Of a stretch of 64,000 nt of DNA, positions 1 through 8,378 are shown one piece after another (the first letter of the stretch is position 1; each line of letters opens with the position of its first letter). Source of the DNA: Parapedobacter sp051400755 (GTDB lineage: Bacteria > Bacteroidota > Bacteroidia > Sphingobacteriales > Sphingobacteriaceae); the NCBI RefSeq assembly GCF_051400755.1, contig NZ_JBLFFL010000007.1, forward strand, positions 124,001 through 188,000, given 5' to 3'. Under the pieces are notes generated by a model. That model ran no database searches, was not told the DNA's origin, and saw nothing but the letters and a program-made list of their open reading frames with translations. Made by a program: the position numbers and the translations under genes.

Positions 1-770
1 GTGGTGTGACACCTGGTAAGGGCGGTCAGGCACACCTGGATCGTCCGGTATTCAATACGGTGCAGGAAGCCGTTGACAAAACCGGGGCCAATGTCTCCAT
101 CATTTTCGTTCCGCCGGCCTTTGCCGCAGACGCCATCATGGAAGCGGCAGCAGCTGGTATCGGGGTCATTGTGTGCATTACCGAAGGGATCCCCACCAAG
201 GATATGATCCAGGTGAAGTCATACCTAAGCGACAAAAACTCACGGCTTATCGGACCGAACTGTCCCGGCGTCATCACCGCCGATGAAGCCAAAATCGGGA
301 TCATGCCCGGTTTTATTTTCAAAAAAGGCACAGTGGGCATTGTATCCAAATCGGGCACGCTCACGTATGAAGCGGTGGACCAAACGGTCAAAGCGGGATT
401 GGGCATCACCACCGCCATCGGTATCGGCGGCGACCCGATTATCGGCACTACCACCAAAGAAGCCGTGGAATTGCTGATGAATGATCCCGAGACGGAAGGC
501 ATCATTGTCATCGGCGAGATCGGCGGAGGCATGGAAGCGGAGGCTGCCAATTGGATCAAGGAACATGGCACCAAACCCGTTGTAGGCTTTATTGCTGGAC
601 AGACCGCGCCTCCGGGACGTCGCATGGGTCATGCCGGAGCCATCGTTGGCGGCGCAGACGACACTGCAGCGGCTAAGATGAAAATCATGCGCGAATGCGG
701 CATCCGCGTAGTCGAGTCTCCGGCTGAAATCGGCAAAGCCATGGCGGAAGAGTTGGCCGTAAAAGCATAG
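1..770 (+). CDS. sucD: Succinyl-CoA synthetase (ligase) alpha subunit, 5' end cut by window
   Basis: The alpha subunit of succinate-CoA ligase carries the CoA site and the phosphohistidine that relays phosphate between succinyl-CoA and ADP/GDP in the citric acid cycle. The visible 254 residues start within the conserved GGVTPGKGG segment of the CoA-binding Rossmann domain, so roughly 35-45 residues lie outside the window; the reading frame is open to base 3. Seen further on are IGPNCPGVI, the SKSGTLTYE loop and GHAGAIVGG, whose His is the expected phosphorylated residue. The C-terminus is of normal length. A strong hairpin terminator follows 25 bases after the stop, so the transcript probably ends here. 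The beta subunit is not in view. Identity is secure; only the start is missing. Confidence 0.97.
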   Translation, partial: GVTPGKGGQAHLDRPVFNTVQEAVDKTGANVSIIFVPPAFAADAIMEAAAAGIGVIVCITEGIPTKDMIQVKSYLSDKNSRLIGPNCPGVITADEAKIGIMPGFIFKKGTVGIVSKSGTLTYEAVDQTVKAGLGITTAIGIGGDPIIGTTTKEAVELLMNDPETEGIIVIGEIGGGMEAEAANWIKEHGTKPVVGFIAGQTAPPGRRMGHAGAIVGGADDTAAAKMKIMRECGIRVVESPAEIGKAMAEELAVKA

Positions 771-794
771 ATTAGCACATTTTTACTGATGGAT

Positions 795-823
795 AAAAAG
801 GCACCTCGAACAGGTGCCTTTTT
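795..823 (+). terminator. Rho-independent terminator after sucD
   Basis: The sequence shows a 12-base stem (AAAAAGGCACCT / AGGTGCCTTTTT) around a 5-base loop CGAAC, ending in a T run. Because the stem is flanked by A on the left and T on the right it could work in both directions, but only sucD reads into it. Confidence 0.9.
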
Positions 824-840
824 GGGTTTAAGGAGAGAAC

Positions 841-873
841 GACAACTTGCTTGCATATGAACTGCAAGTTGTC
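841..873. promoter_or_regulatory. 10-bp inverted repeat, probable DtxR/MntR-type operator
   Basis: GACAACTTGC (841-850) and GCAAGTTGTC (864-873) form a perfect inverted repeat with a 13-base spacer. It covers the -33 box and the spacer of the candidate promoter of the regulator gene that follows. Autoregulation by that protein is the simplest reading, but the binding itself is inferred. Confidence 0.6.
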
Positions 874-881
874 TAAGTTTG
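851..881 (+). promoter_or_regulatory. Bacteroidota-type promoter of the DtxR-family gene
   Basis: TTG at 851-853, a 20-base spacer and TAAGTTTG at 874-881 match the Bacteroidota consensus (TTTG / TAnnTTTG). The -7 box ends five bases before the ATG at 887. Transcription would therefore start at or next to the start codon, giving a leaderless mRNA. Confidence 0.6.
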
Positions 882-886
882 CGGTT

Positions 887-1570
887 ATGGTATCCGATAC
901 CGAGGAGAATTACTTGAAAGCACTGCTTCGTATTACCGGTGAGCAAGGCCGCGCCGGTGAAGCCGGCACCAACCAGCTGGCGGGCAAACTCAATGTACGT
1001 CCGGCCACGGCCACGGACATGCTCAAGAAATTGAAAGAAAAACAGCTGGTCAACTACGAACGGTACGGAAAAATATCGCTTACGGACAAAGGGCGCGACG
1101 TGGCTGTCGCCATCGTACGCAAACACCGGCTTTGGGAGACTTTCCTTTTCGATAAGCTGGGCTTCAGTTGGGATGAGGTACATGATGTTGCCGAGCAGCT
1201 GGAGCACATCAAATCCGAAAAATTGGTGGAACGGCTCGATAAATTCCTCGATTACCCCCAATTCGACCCGCATGGCGATGCCATTCCAACTGCAGACGGT
1301 GCCTACGTAAGCGAAGCCCGTGTCATCCTATCCGAGGCCGATGAAGGCAAACAATACACCATTGTGGCAGTGAAGGACAATACCCCGTCATTCCTGCAAT
1401 ATGTCAGTCAAATCGGGATCGGCATCCACAGCAAGATCGCTGTATTGGCAAAATATGCGTTTGACCATTCCATGGCATTGGAGTTAGAAGGCATCAAAAT
1501 CAACATATCAGACAAGGTGGCGCAAAACATCTATTGCAAACCATTGTCAACAGACGAACAATCGCTGTAA
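887..1570 (+). CDS. DtxR/MntR-family metal-dependent transcriptional repressor
   Basis: This is a metal-sensing repressor, 227 residues from the ATG at 887. The N-terminus MVSDTEENYLKAL matches the family's usual start, so the TTG/ATG codons at 851/857 were not used; they lie inside the promoter. Domain order: winged helix (about 1-65), dimerization/metal domain (about 66-135) with RKHRLWE and HDVAEQLEH, and a C-terminal SH3-like FeoA domain (about 150-220). In the metal site the position that is Cys102 in iron-sensing DtxR is Glu here (AEQLEH), as in Mn-sensing MntR. This favours manganese sensing, though the N-terminal ligands are not a clean match to either. No transporter gene is adjacent, so targets beyond its own promoter cannot be named. 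Confidence 0.9.
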   Translation: MVSDTEENYLKALLRITGEQGRAGEAGTNQLAGKLNVRPATATDMLKKLKEKQLVNYERYGKISLTDKGRDVAVAIVRKHRLWETFLFDKLGFSWDEVHDVAEQLEHIKSEKLVERLDKFLDYPQFDPHGDAIPTADGAYVSEARVILSEADEGKQYTIVAVKDNTPSFLQYVSQIGIGIHSKIAVLAKYAFDHSMALELEGIKINISDKVAQNIYCKPLSTDEQSL

Positions 1571-1588
1571 GCATTACGAATACCACCA

Positions 1589-2044
1589 ATGGCACTATCC
1601 TCAGACATCAACATCAAAAATAAAAAGGCGTCCTTCGAATACCAAATATTGGACACTTACATCGCCGGTATCGGTTTGCTCGGCACCGAAATCAAGTCTA
1701 TCCGGGAGGGCAAAGCCAATATCAACGATTCATTCTGCTCCTTCTTTGACGATGGCCTCTACATCCGCAATATGCACATTGCTGAATATTCGCACGGTTC
1801 GTTTTATAACCATGAAGCCAAGCGCGACCGCCAGCTCCTGCTCAATAAAAAAGAGCTTAAAAAATTGAGGGGCAAGAGCGAAGAGCGGGGCTTCACCATC
1901 ATCCCCCTGCGCATCTTTATCAGTAAGCGGGGCTTTGCCAAAGTGGAAATCGCATTGGCGCAGGGCAAAAAAGACTTCGACAAACGGGAGACCATCAAGG
2001 AAAGGGATACAAAACGTGAACTGGACCGCGTCATGAAGCGATGA
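1589..2044 (+). CDS. smpB: SsrA-binding protein SmpB
   Basis: SmpB binds tmRNA and brings it to stalled ribosomes for trans-translation. The 151-residue protein has the family core: FEYQILDTYIAGI, the GTEIKSIREGKANI segment and IHIAEY-like MHIAEYSHGSF. It ends with the basic tail DKRETIKERDTKRELDRVMKR-type sequence that enters the mRNA channel. It starts 18 bases after the regulator gene and may be cotranscribed with it. Its stop lies one base from the stop of the convergent MutS-like gene, leaving no room for a separate terminator. The tmRNA gene itself was not seen in the window. Confidence 0.97.
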   Translation: MALSSDINIKNKKASFEYQILDTYIAGIGLLGTEIKSIREGKANINDSFCSFFDDGLYIRNMHIAEYSHGSFYNHEAKRDRQLLLNKKELKKLRGKSEERGFTIIPLRIFISKRGFAKVEIALAQGKKDFDKRETIKERDTKRELDRVMKR

Positions 2045-2045
2045 G

Positions 2046-3848
2046 TCAGTCTACAATGTCGATGCCGATGTTTTTCAACAGCAACGAGGCATTGAAAATG
2101 GTGCACTCGCCTGTCTTCAACCGATAGTCAAATAGCATCTCGCCGCCGGTGACCTGGATGTCGAAATGGTAGTTGGCAAGTACTCCCGGGTACCCCTCAG
2201 CCAGCTTGGCCAATTGCAGATCATGCGTAGCCACCATGCCTACACCGCCATATGCAATCAACTGCTTGATGATGGCTTTGGAGCCGAGATATTTATCCAT
2301 GGAATTGGTACCGCGCAGCATCTCATCGACCAGAAAAAAGGTGTTGGGCCGGTTTGTTACCGTCTGTAGCACCAATTGTATCCGATTGAGTTCGGCCTTG
2401 AAGGTAGAAGTACTCTCGCTGAGCGAGTCGGCAATGCGCATATAGGTGACCAAATGAAACACCGACAGCCGCAGTTCCTCCGCGCACACCGGTGCCCCAC
2501 AAAACGCCAATACCGCATTGCTGCCTACGGTGCGAAGGAATGTGCTCTTGCCCGCCATATTCGAACCGGTGATAAGGGCCACACGGTGGTTTTCCATGCT
2601 GTAATCATTGGCTACCGCAGCCGTGGCGGGGATCAGTGGATGGGCGATGGCCCTGGCCTGTAAAATGGGTTCCGCAGATTCGACCACCTCAGGAAACGCC
2701 CATCCCGGATGGTTGCGCCGCAACGTGGCCAGGCCGATCAGTGCCTCCACTTCGGCGACGACGTCAAACGCCTTCAGCATATCCGCACCGTGATGCCTGC
2801 GCCAATCCAGGATGGCGAAGACCTGTTTGAAATCCCAAAGCATCAGCATATTGAGCACAGCTCCAATCAGCATATTCAACCGGTAATCAAGCCGGTCGAT
2901 GAGGGCTGCCAATTCCCCGAAAATGGCTGAAATGGATTTAGCGTTCGTTTCGGCGGATAATGATGCCTGTAATGCCTTACCCAATTGACTTTGCCATGGA
3001 CGGTTTTCGATCAGCGCAAAGGAAACCGCGAAAGCACCTAACAGCTGTCCCGCCCGGCCGACCTGGCCTGCGACGCGATTGACCCGATAGCCGAAACCCA
3101 TCGCGGTCAGCAAATGAATCAATGCCAATGCGATGGCGATGCCGGAAAAAAACGGCACGAAAAAGGCCAGTCCGATCACCAATACCATCAACCAAGGAGC
3201 CACTTTTACATACCCGCGCAGCAGGGCATTGCCAAAGGTTGCCTCTCCCTTGTTCAGAAAGGCTGCAAATCGTTGTTTGAAATCATCCTTGCGATGGATA
3301 TTAAACCACAGCTTCGCCTGTACCTGTTGGCACCAGTCCACCTCGCCAGCCAGTTCGCTCACCGCCTGTTGCCGCAGCCCAACGGTCGCGGCATCGGCGG
3401 CCGAAGATAGCCATTCGGCCAACAGCCGATTACCCTGTACCGTAGCGCTTCGATTGATCAACGCGAATAGTGACGAGGCGCCGAAAATGTCCAGATCGCC
3501 GCTGTAGAGATGCCGGCTATTGGAGAACCCTCCACCATGGTCGTATCGACTCGGCTTTCCGTCGAACACATCAAGCTCATTCTGGTTTACAGCCAAAAAA
3601 TCTTCCAAGGCAGCTTTCCGCGCCTCCAATTTGCTTTGCCGCCAGACCAATCCGGCAAAAAGCACAATGACCGCTAGAAAAAAAGCCATAACCATCCACA
3701 CACGTTCGGACTGCACCGCCATGAACAACACGGCTCCGCCGCCGATAATGGCCACCAAGCGCAGCAGCGAGTTGCGGTTTATGGATGTGCGAAGGGCAAT
3801 GAGCTGTCCATCGGTTTCTGCTATATGTTTACGATAGGTGTCCAACAT
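2046..3848 (-). CDS. Membrane-anchored MutS-family ATPase (Bacteroidota MutS-like)
   Basis: A 600-residue MutS-related protein. The C-terminal third is the MutS ABC ATPase: Walker A in SNMAGKSTFLRT, Walker B in FFLVDEMLRGTNS, and the switch histidine in VATHDLQL. The middle resembles the lever/clamp region. The N-terminal mismatch-reading domain of MutS is absent. In its place are hydrophobic segments at about residues 30-68 and 215-250 that look like membrane spans. The Smr endonuclease domain of MutS2 is also absent. It is therefore not a standard mismatch-repair MutS, and its role is unknown. It follows pcm by 22 bases on the same strand and probably shares its transcript. Confidence 0.85.
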   Translation of the reverse strand: MLDTYRKHIAETDGQLIALRTSINRNSLLRLVAIIGGGAVLFMAVQSERVWMVMAFFLAVIVLFAGLVWRQSKLEARKAALEDFLAVNQNELDVFDGKPSRYDHGGGFSNSRHLYSGDLDIFGASSLFALINRSATVQGNRLLAEWLSSAADAATVGLRQQAVSELAGEVDWCQQVQAKLWFNIHRKDDFKQRFAAFLNKGEATFGNALLRGYVKVAPWLMVLVIGLAFFVPFFSGIAIALALIHLLTAMGFGYRVNRVAGQVGRAGQLLGAFAVSFALIENRPWQSQLGKALQASLSAETNAKSISAIFGELAALIDRLDYRLNMLIGAVLNMLMLWDFKQVFAILDWRRHHGADMLKAFDVVAEVEALIGLATLRRNHPGWAFPEVVESAEPILQARAIAHPLIPATAAVANDYSMENHRVALITGSNMAGKSTFLRTVGSNAVLAFCGAPVCAEELRLSVFHLVTYMRIADSLSESTSTFKAELNRIQLVLQTVTNRPNTFFLVDEMLRGTNSMDKYLGSKAIIKQLIAYGGVGMVATHDLQLAKLAEGYPGVLANYHFDIQVTGGEMLFDYRLKTGECTIFNASLLLKNIGIDIVD

Positions 3849-3870
3849 ACCTTCTATTCAACTGATTCGT

Positions 3871-4527
3871 TTACCAGGCCTGATCACCCACGAGTGGAAC
3901 AAACCGAAAGGTATCCAGCTCGATCCGTTCGTATTCTTGCTCGCCTACGCGTAGAATGGTTACCATCTTTTGGGTTTTTTCGTTCCCAACCGGAATGACC
4001 AAAACACCCCCCACGCGAAGTTGCTTGAGCATCACCTCGGGCACAAACGGTGCTCCAGCAGTCACCAGAATCTTATCATAAGGGGCGTGATCGGGGATGC
4101 CCTTAGACCCATCACCGAGGAAAAAGTGGGGTTTGTATCCCATATGTGGCAATACTTGAATCGTGCGATGATATAGATTATGCTGCCGCTCAATGGTATA
4201 TACATCGGCTCCCAGTTCAAGCAAGATACAGGTCTGGTATCCGGAGCCGGTACCGATTTCCAGCACCTTATCGCCCGGCCTGATGTGCAGCAATTCCGTT
4301 TGGTAAGCTACCGTATACGGTTGAGAGATTGTCTGTCCATCGCCAATGGGAAAAGCAATGTCCTTATATGCCTGATTCCAAAACGTCTCATCAAAAAAAA
4401 AGTGCCGGGGTACCTTGCCAATGGCTGCCAGCACGCGCTTATCTTCAATACCCCGCTGCTTCAATAATTCCACCAACTGTTTGCGCGCGCCCCGCTCGCG
4501 ATAATTATCAATAAACTTATATGCCAT
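3871..4527 (-). CDS. pcm: Protein-L-isoaspartate O-methyltransferase
   Basis: This enzyme uses S-adenosylmethionine to methylate isoaspartyl residues in damaged proteins so they can revert to aspartate. The 218-residue protein has the family's SAM-binding motif VLEIGTGSGYQT, the upstream ISQPYTVAYQTELL active-site segment, and GGVLVIPVG near the end. I chose the ATG at 4527 (MAYKFIDNY) over the TTG at 4536, because the TTG is part of the -7 promoter box. The gene is divergent from the small outer-membrane protein gene and upstream of the MutS-like gene. Confidence 0.95.
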   Translation of the reverse strand: MAYKFIDNYRERGARKQLVELLKQRGIEDKRVLAAIGKVPRHFFFDETFWNQAYKDIAFPIGDGQTISQPYTVAYQTELLHIRPGDKVLEIGTGSGYQTCILLELGADVYTIERQHNLYHRTIQVLPHMGYKPHFFLGDGSKGIPDHAPYDKILVTAGAPFVPEVMLKQLRVGGVLVIPVGNEKTQKMVTILRVGEQEYERIELDTFRFVPLVGDQAW

Positions 4528-4533
4528 GCTCGT

Positions 4534-4565
4534 CAAACTTAGATAAACTTGGTTTGATATACAAA
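4534..4565 (-). promoter_or_regulatory. Promoter of pcm, candidate leaderless start
   Basis: On the minus strand TTTG (4565-4562), a 20-base spacer and TAAGTTTG (4541-4534) give a textbook Bacteroidota promoter. Six bases separate the -7 box from the ATG at 4527, so the mRNA would begin at or just before the start codon. Confidence 0.65.
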
Positions 4566-4579
4566 TTAATCCACTTCCA

Positions 4580-4608
4580 TTGATATATGATTTTATTTAC
4601 TATTTTCG
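4580..4608 (+). promoter_or_regulatory. Candidate promoter of the small outer-membrane protein gene
   Basis: TTG (4580-4582), 18 bases, then TATTTTCG (4601-4608), one base off TAnnTTTG. It would give a leader of about 15 bases before the ATG at 4630. Confidence 0.45.
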
Positions 4609-4629
4609 CACGTATAAACGTTGTTACAA

Positions 4630-5367
4630 ATGAGGTATCTACTTTTATTTGCGTTTTTATGTTTCGGGGTCCATCAGCTGTCCGCACAAGTGACCAAAAT
4701 CGATACTGTCAAATACCCCACTCCGGTCATCCCCAAACGAGCTCAATACAATTTCAACACCGATTTCTGGTATACGGTTGCCATACGCGCATACGCCCAT
4801 GAACAATTTCCGCAGGTGCTCAACCAACCAGCGGGAGGGCCTTTTCAAAACTCTTATTTAAACGGTATTCTATTCAAAATCAACGACAATCAGGTAGGAT
4901 ACCGCCTTCAGGCCGCTCATTTTAATAACGAAATCACGTTTGATAACGAGTGTGACGGATGTCTTCCCAAAGTCACCGGAAAATTTCGGAATACCGCATT
5001 GAAAGTTGGTGTGGAGAAAAGCGTGAATTACGCTCGGTTCCAACCCTATTTTGGAGCCGATGTGGGCTTTATGATCCAAGAATTAAACACGAAGGGTTAT
5101 GGCAACACCACGATATTCGCCGAAGACCATAAAAATGCTGGGTTATTTTCGCCGTTCATCGGTGCAAAACTGTATATCGTTCCCCGCGTGGCCGTTGCTG
5201 CTGAGGCAAACTTCAACATTGCCTATACCTATCAAAAGATAAACAATTACAGCGACGATTCTTTTACGGGTGCCCCTGTACAGACCAAACGATACCGTTG
5301 GGAGTATTTTTTCTCACCCGTAGCCGCGCTCACGCTCCAATATAGTTTTGGTTTGATCAATCAATAA
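4630..5367 (+). CDS. Secreted protein, probable small outer-membrane beta-barrel, function unknown
   Basis: A 245-residue protein with a clear signal peptide (MRYLLLFAFLCFGVHQLSAQ). I chose the ATG at 4630, since the TTG at 4621 would only add three residues. The mature part alternates short polar and aromatic strands (for example YFGADVGFMI, YRWEYFFSP) and ends in LTLQYSFGLINQ. This looks like an eight- to ten-stranded barrel of the kind common in Bacteroidota envelopes. I do not recognise a specific family. Its 3' end overlaps the convergent priA by seven bases. Confidence 0.75.
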   Translation: MRYLLLFAFLCFGVHQLSAQVTKIDTVKYPTPVIPKRAQYNFNTDFWYTVAIRAYAHEQFPQVLNQPAGGPFQNSYLNGILFKINDNQVGYRLQAAHFNNEITFDNECDGCLPKVTGKFRNTALKVGVEKSVNYARFQPYFGADVGFMIQELNTKGYGNTTIFAEDHKNAGLFSPFIGAKLYIVPRVAVAAEANFNIAYTYQKINNYSDDSFTGAPVQTKRYRWEYFFSPVAALTLQYSFGLINQ

Positions 5368-7844
5368 GGATCGACGTCAACTTGCACGCGTACCCCTTTA
5401 TTGCGCTTATCCGCTTCGAAGCGCAGCAGCACCGCTTTTATGAGTTCCTTTACCTTGACCACACTAACACCGATGCGTTCGATTTTGAGGAGGATGCTAT
5501 AAATGTAATGGTTTCGCACGCGGCCGACCAAGGGGACTTCCGGTCCATATACCCGCTGTCCCAGTCCTTCCTGCAACGTAGCCGCTAGACGATGCGCTGC
5601 GTCATGTACCGCTTGCTGTTCCTTGTGTTTGACATCGATTTTAAACAGCCGATAAAATGGCGGGTACGCATACTGTTTCCGTTCTGCAATTTCCGCCATA
5701 AACATTCCTTCATAATCATTATCTTTCACTTGTTGAATGACACGATGGCTGGGTGTATAAGATTGCACCACCACCTTGCCGCCATCATTGCGTCGTCCGG
5801 CTCGGCCACTCACCTGGGCGAGTAACGAAAAAGCCCGCTCATACGCCCTGAAATCCGGATAATTGATCAACCCGTCTGCATGGATGATACCGATGACGCT
5901 CACCTTACCGAAATCCAGTCCCTTGGCTACCATCTGGGTGCCCACCAGTACGTCATACCGATGTTCATCAAAAGCCGTCAGCACACTTTCAAAGCCATGT
6001 TTTCCGCGCGTCGAATCCAGGTCGAGGCGGCCGATCCGAGCGCTGGGCAGCAGGGTCCCCAATTCTTCTTCGATCCGCTCCGTGCCAAAGCCCTTGTTTT
6101 CAATATGGGTGGCGCCACAAGCGGGACATACCTGTATCGGATCTTCCGAAAATCCGCAATAATGGCAATGCAATTTGCCGCTGCTTTTATGATACGTAAG
6201 GCTGACATCGCAATGGATGCATTTGGCAATGTATCCGCAGGTCTTGCATTGCAGGAGCGGCGTATGCCCCCTCCTATTCTGAAATAGAATGACCTGCCGC
6301 TGTTGGACCAATGCCTGTTCCATCTCCTTAAGCAAGGTATCGCTGAAATAGGAAAACATGTTCCCCTTACGGCTTTCTTCGCTGATGCTTATGGTGACAA
6401 TCTCGGGCAGCTTCGCATCGCCGAAACGCTGCTTGAGCGCTACCAAGCCGTATTTGCCCGCGCGGGCATTATAATAACTCTCTATAGAAGGTGTTGCAGA
6501 TCCCAATAATACGTTAGCACCGTGGATATGCCCCAGATAAATAGCTGTATCCCGCGCATGATAACGCGGTGCCGGATCAAATTGCTTATAAGAAGTCTCG
6601 TGCTCTTCGTCGACGATGATGAGTCCCATCGATTGAAATGGCAAGAAAACGGCCGATCGTGCGCCTACCACCACTTGATACTCATTGTTGAGCACCTTGT
6701 GCCAGACTTCCGCCCGCTCATTATCGTTGAAACGCGAGTGGTAAACCCCCAGCTTATTGCCGAAATGGACCCTCAGGCGCTCCGTAATCTGGGTGGTCAA
6801 CGCGATTTCAGGCAGCAGATATAACACTGGGGTACCTTTTGCCACCGCTTCTTCCATCAGCCGGATATACAGTTGAGTTTTGCCTGATGCAGTGACACCG
6901 TGCAGCAACACTACCTCCTTTTTCTCAAACAGACGCTTGACTTCGCCGAAAGCCTGCTGCTGCGCATCGTTGAAAGTGAAGTCGCCCGTGATTTCAACAT
7001 CTTCCCCATCCAGCCGGCTCACAGCGCGCTCATCCAGCACAAACACCTCCTTCTCCGCCAACGCCGCGATCACCGCTGCGCTGCAGCCGCTTGCCTCCAT
7101 GAGTTCAGCTTTGGTCACCTTAGACTGTCGGCGCATCAACTGGAGATAGGCCAGCACGGCATCCTGTTGCTTAGGTGCCTTGCTAAGGGAATCCAACAGC
7201 AGCTTTCTCCCTTGATCGTCGGCATAATCAGTCTGTAACCGGACAAACGTCTTCATTTTGGGTTTGTACTTCGGGGCAAGCGCTTCCGAAATCAAAATCA
7301 GCCCTTTGTCAAACAGTTTTTTTAAGATGGGAAATACGGTTTTCTGGCCCAATAACTTTACAATATCGCTTACCTTCAGTTCAGGTGCAATATCCAGTGC
7401 ATCCAAAATAAGAAATTCCTTGTCACTTAACGACGAACGGTCCACACCCTCGTGATCGGCAGCGATGATCCTCGTTTCGCTTGCGAGTTTCAGGGCCGCC
7501 GGCAGTGCCGCCTGCATCACTTCGCCCAATGTGCATAGATAATACGATGCAATCCAATCCCATAGCCTGAGCTGGGTATCGCCAACAATCGGTACGTCAT
7601 CTAATATATCGAGGATGTATTTCGCTTCATATCGTTCAGGAGCCTGGTCGGTCACCCGGTAGATAACGGCAGAGTACACCTTATTCTTCCCGAATTGGAC
7701 GATCACCCGTTTACCTATGTCGACCATCGCATCCCAATCGGCCGGAACCCGATAGGTATACGTTTTAGAAATGGCCAAGGGCAAGACCACCTCCACGAAA
7801 CGTGTGGTCCGCATATCGGCGGTGCCTTCAGTAAATTCAAGCAT
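5361..7844 (-). CDS. priA: Primosomal protein N' (replication restart helicase PriA)
   Basis: PriA recognises stalled replication forks and reloads the replisome. The 827-residue protein has an N-terminal 3'-DNA-binding domain (FVEVVLPLAISKTYTYRVP region), a winged-helix part, then a superfamily 2 helicase core. Visible motifs are Walker A GVTASGKTQLY, the DEEH box VDEEHETSYKQ, the GSATPS motif and the C-terminal helicase motif VSGRAGR. Between the helicase lobes lies the zinc region with CxxC pairs (CKTCGYIAKCIHC, CHYC, CPAC). Length is normal. I preferred the ATG at 7844 to the GTG at 7850. The gene follows the DUF423 gene by 24 bases on the same strand. Confidence 0.97.
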   Translation of the reverse strand: MLEFTEGTADMRTTRFVEVVLPLAISKTYTYRVPADWDAMVDIGKRVIVQFGKNKVYSAVIYRVTDQAPERYEAKYILDILDDVPIVGDTQLRLWDWIASYYLCTLGEVMQAALPAALKLASETRIIAADHEGVDRSSLSDKEFLILDALDIAPELKVSDIVKLLGQKTVFPILKKLFDKGLILISEALAPKYKPKMKTFVRLQTDYADDQGRKLLLDSLSKAPKQQDAVLAYLQLMRRQSKVTKAELMEASGCSAAVIAALAEKEVFVLDERAVSRLDGEDVEITGDFTFNDAQQQAFGEVKRLFEKKEVVLLHGVTASGKTQLYIRLMEEAVAKGTPVLYLLPEIALTTQITERLRVHFGNKLGVYHSRFNDNERAEVWHKVLNNEYQVVVGARSAVFLPFQSMGLIIVDEEHETSYKQFDPAPRYHARDTAIYLGHIHGANVLLGSATPSIESYYNARAGKYGLVALKQRFGDAKLPEIVTISISEESRKGNMFSYFSDTLLKEMEQALVQQRQVILFQNRRGHTPLLQCKTCGYIAKCIHCDVSLTYHKSSGKLHCHYCGFSEDPIQVCPACGATHIENKGFGTERIEEELGTLLPSARIGRLDLDSTRGKHGFESVLTAFDEHRYDVLVGTQMVAKGLDFGKVSVIGIIHADGLINYPDFRAYERAFSLLAQVSGRAGRRNDGGKVVVQSYTPSHRVIQQVKDNDYEGMFMAEIAERKQYAYPPFYRLFKIDVKHKEQQAVHDAAHRLAATLQEGLGQRVYGPEVPLVGRVRNHYIYSILLKIERIGVSVVKVKELIKAVLLRFEADKRNKGVRVQVDVDPY

Positions 7845-7868
7845 GGTCACAGTAAGCAGGGAATCGTG

Positions 7869-8258
7869 CTATCCCTTATTTTTTATGGTGGCCACAAACA
7901 GTCCCAGCCAACCCAGTATGAAACATATCCCTCCTATCGGCGTAACGGGTCCTAACACCGCTGGATCTCCAAAACCCGTGAGCGTGCGGATGCTCAACAG
8001 ATACAATGAACCCGAAAATAACAGTATGCCTAAGGTAAACGTAACGAAGGAAAATTTGATATAGGTGTTTTTAGCCCTGGAGAATGTAGCCAGAAACAAT
8101 AGCGCTACCGTGTGGTAAAATTGATAGTCTACCGCAGTTTCCCAGGTTTTCAATTGGTCGTCGCTGATTTTACCTTCCAAACCGTGCGCGCCAAAAGCAC
8201 CCAATACCACTGCAGCGAGCCCAAAGAAAGAAGCAGCGAGTATAATCCGTTTGTTCAT
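7869..8258 (-). CDS. DUF423 family small membrane protein (YgdD-like)
   Basis: A 129-residue integral membrane protein with four hydrophobic segments. The N-terminus contains the family's FGAHGLEGK-type motif (LGAFGAHGL at about 20-28), and the C-terminus has GPVTPIGGICFILGWL. Proteins of this family (E. coli YgdD) are widespread but have no established function. It lies upstream of priA and is probably cotranscribed with it. Confidence 0.9.
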   Translation of the reverse strand: MNKRIILAASFFGLAAVVLGAFGAHGLEGKISDDQLKTWETAVDYQFYHTVALLFLATFSRAKNTYIKFSFVTFTLGILLFSGSLYLLSIRTLTGFGDPAVLGPVTPIGGICFILGWLGLFVATIKNKG

Positions 8259-8341
8259 CAGTGTATCAATGATTTATATAAGGTCAACGTTTGAACGTAA
8301 TATTTTCCAAACATAGTCAATATCAAAGTCATATGCAAGGC

Positions 8342-8372
8342 TTGGAAAGTGGCACTTTTTATGTTAGGTTTG
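8342..8372 (+). promoter_or_regulatory. Promoter of the 740-residue protein gene, candidate leaderless start
   Basis: TTG (8342-8344), a 20-base spacer and TAGGTTTG (8365-8372) match the consensus exactly. Six bases separate the box from the ATG at 8379, the same arrangement as at pcm and the DtxR-type gene. Confidence 0.65.
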
Positions 8373-8378
8373 TAAGGG

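Noticed and set aside
2046..3848. MutS2 (ribosome rescue / anti-recombination)
   Set aside because: No Smr domain, shorter than MutS2, and it has membrane segments that MutS2 lacks.
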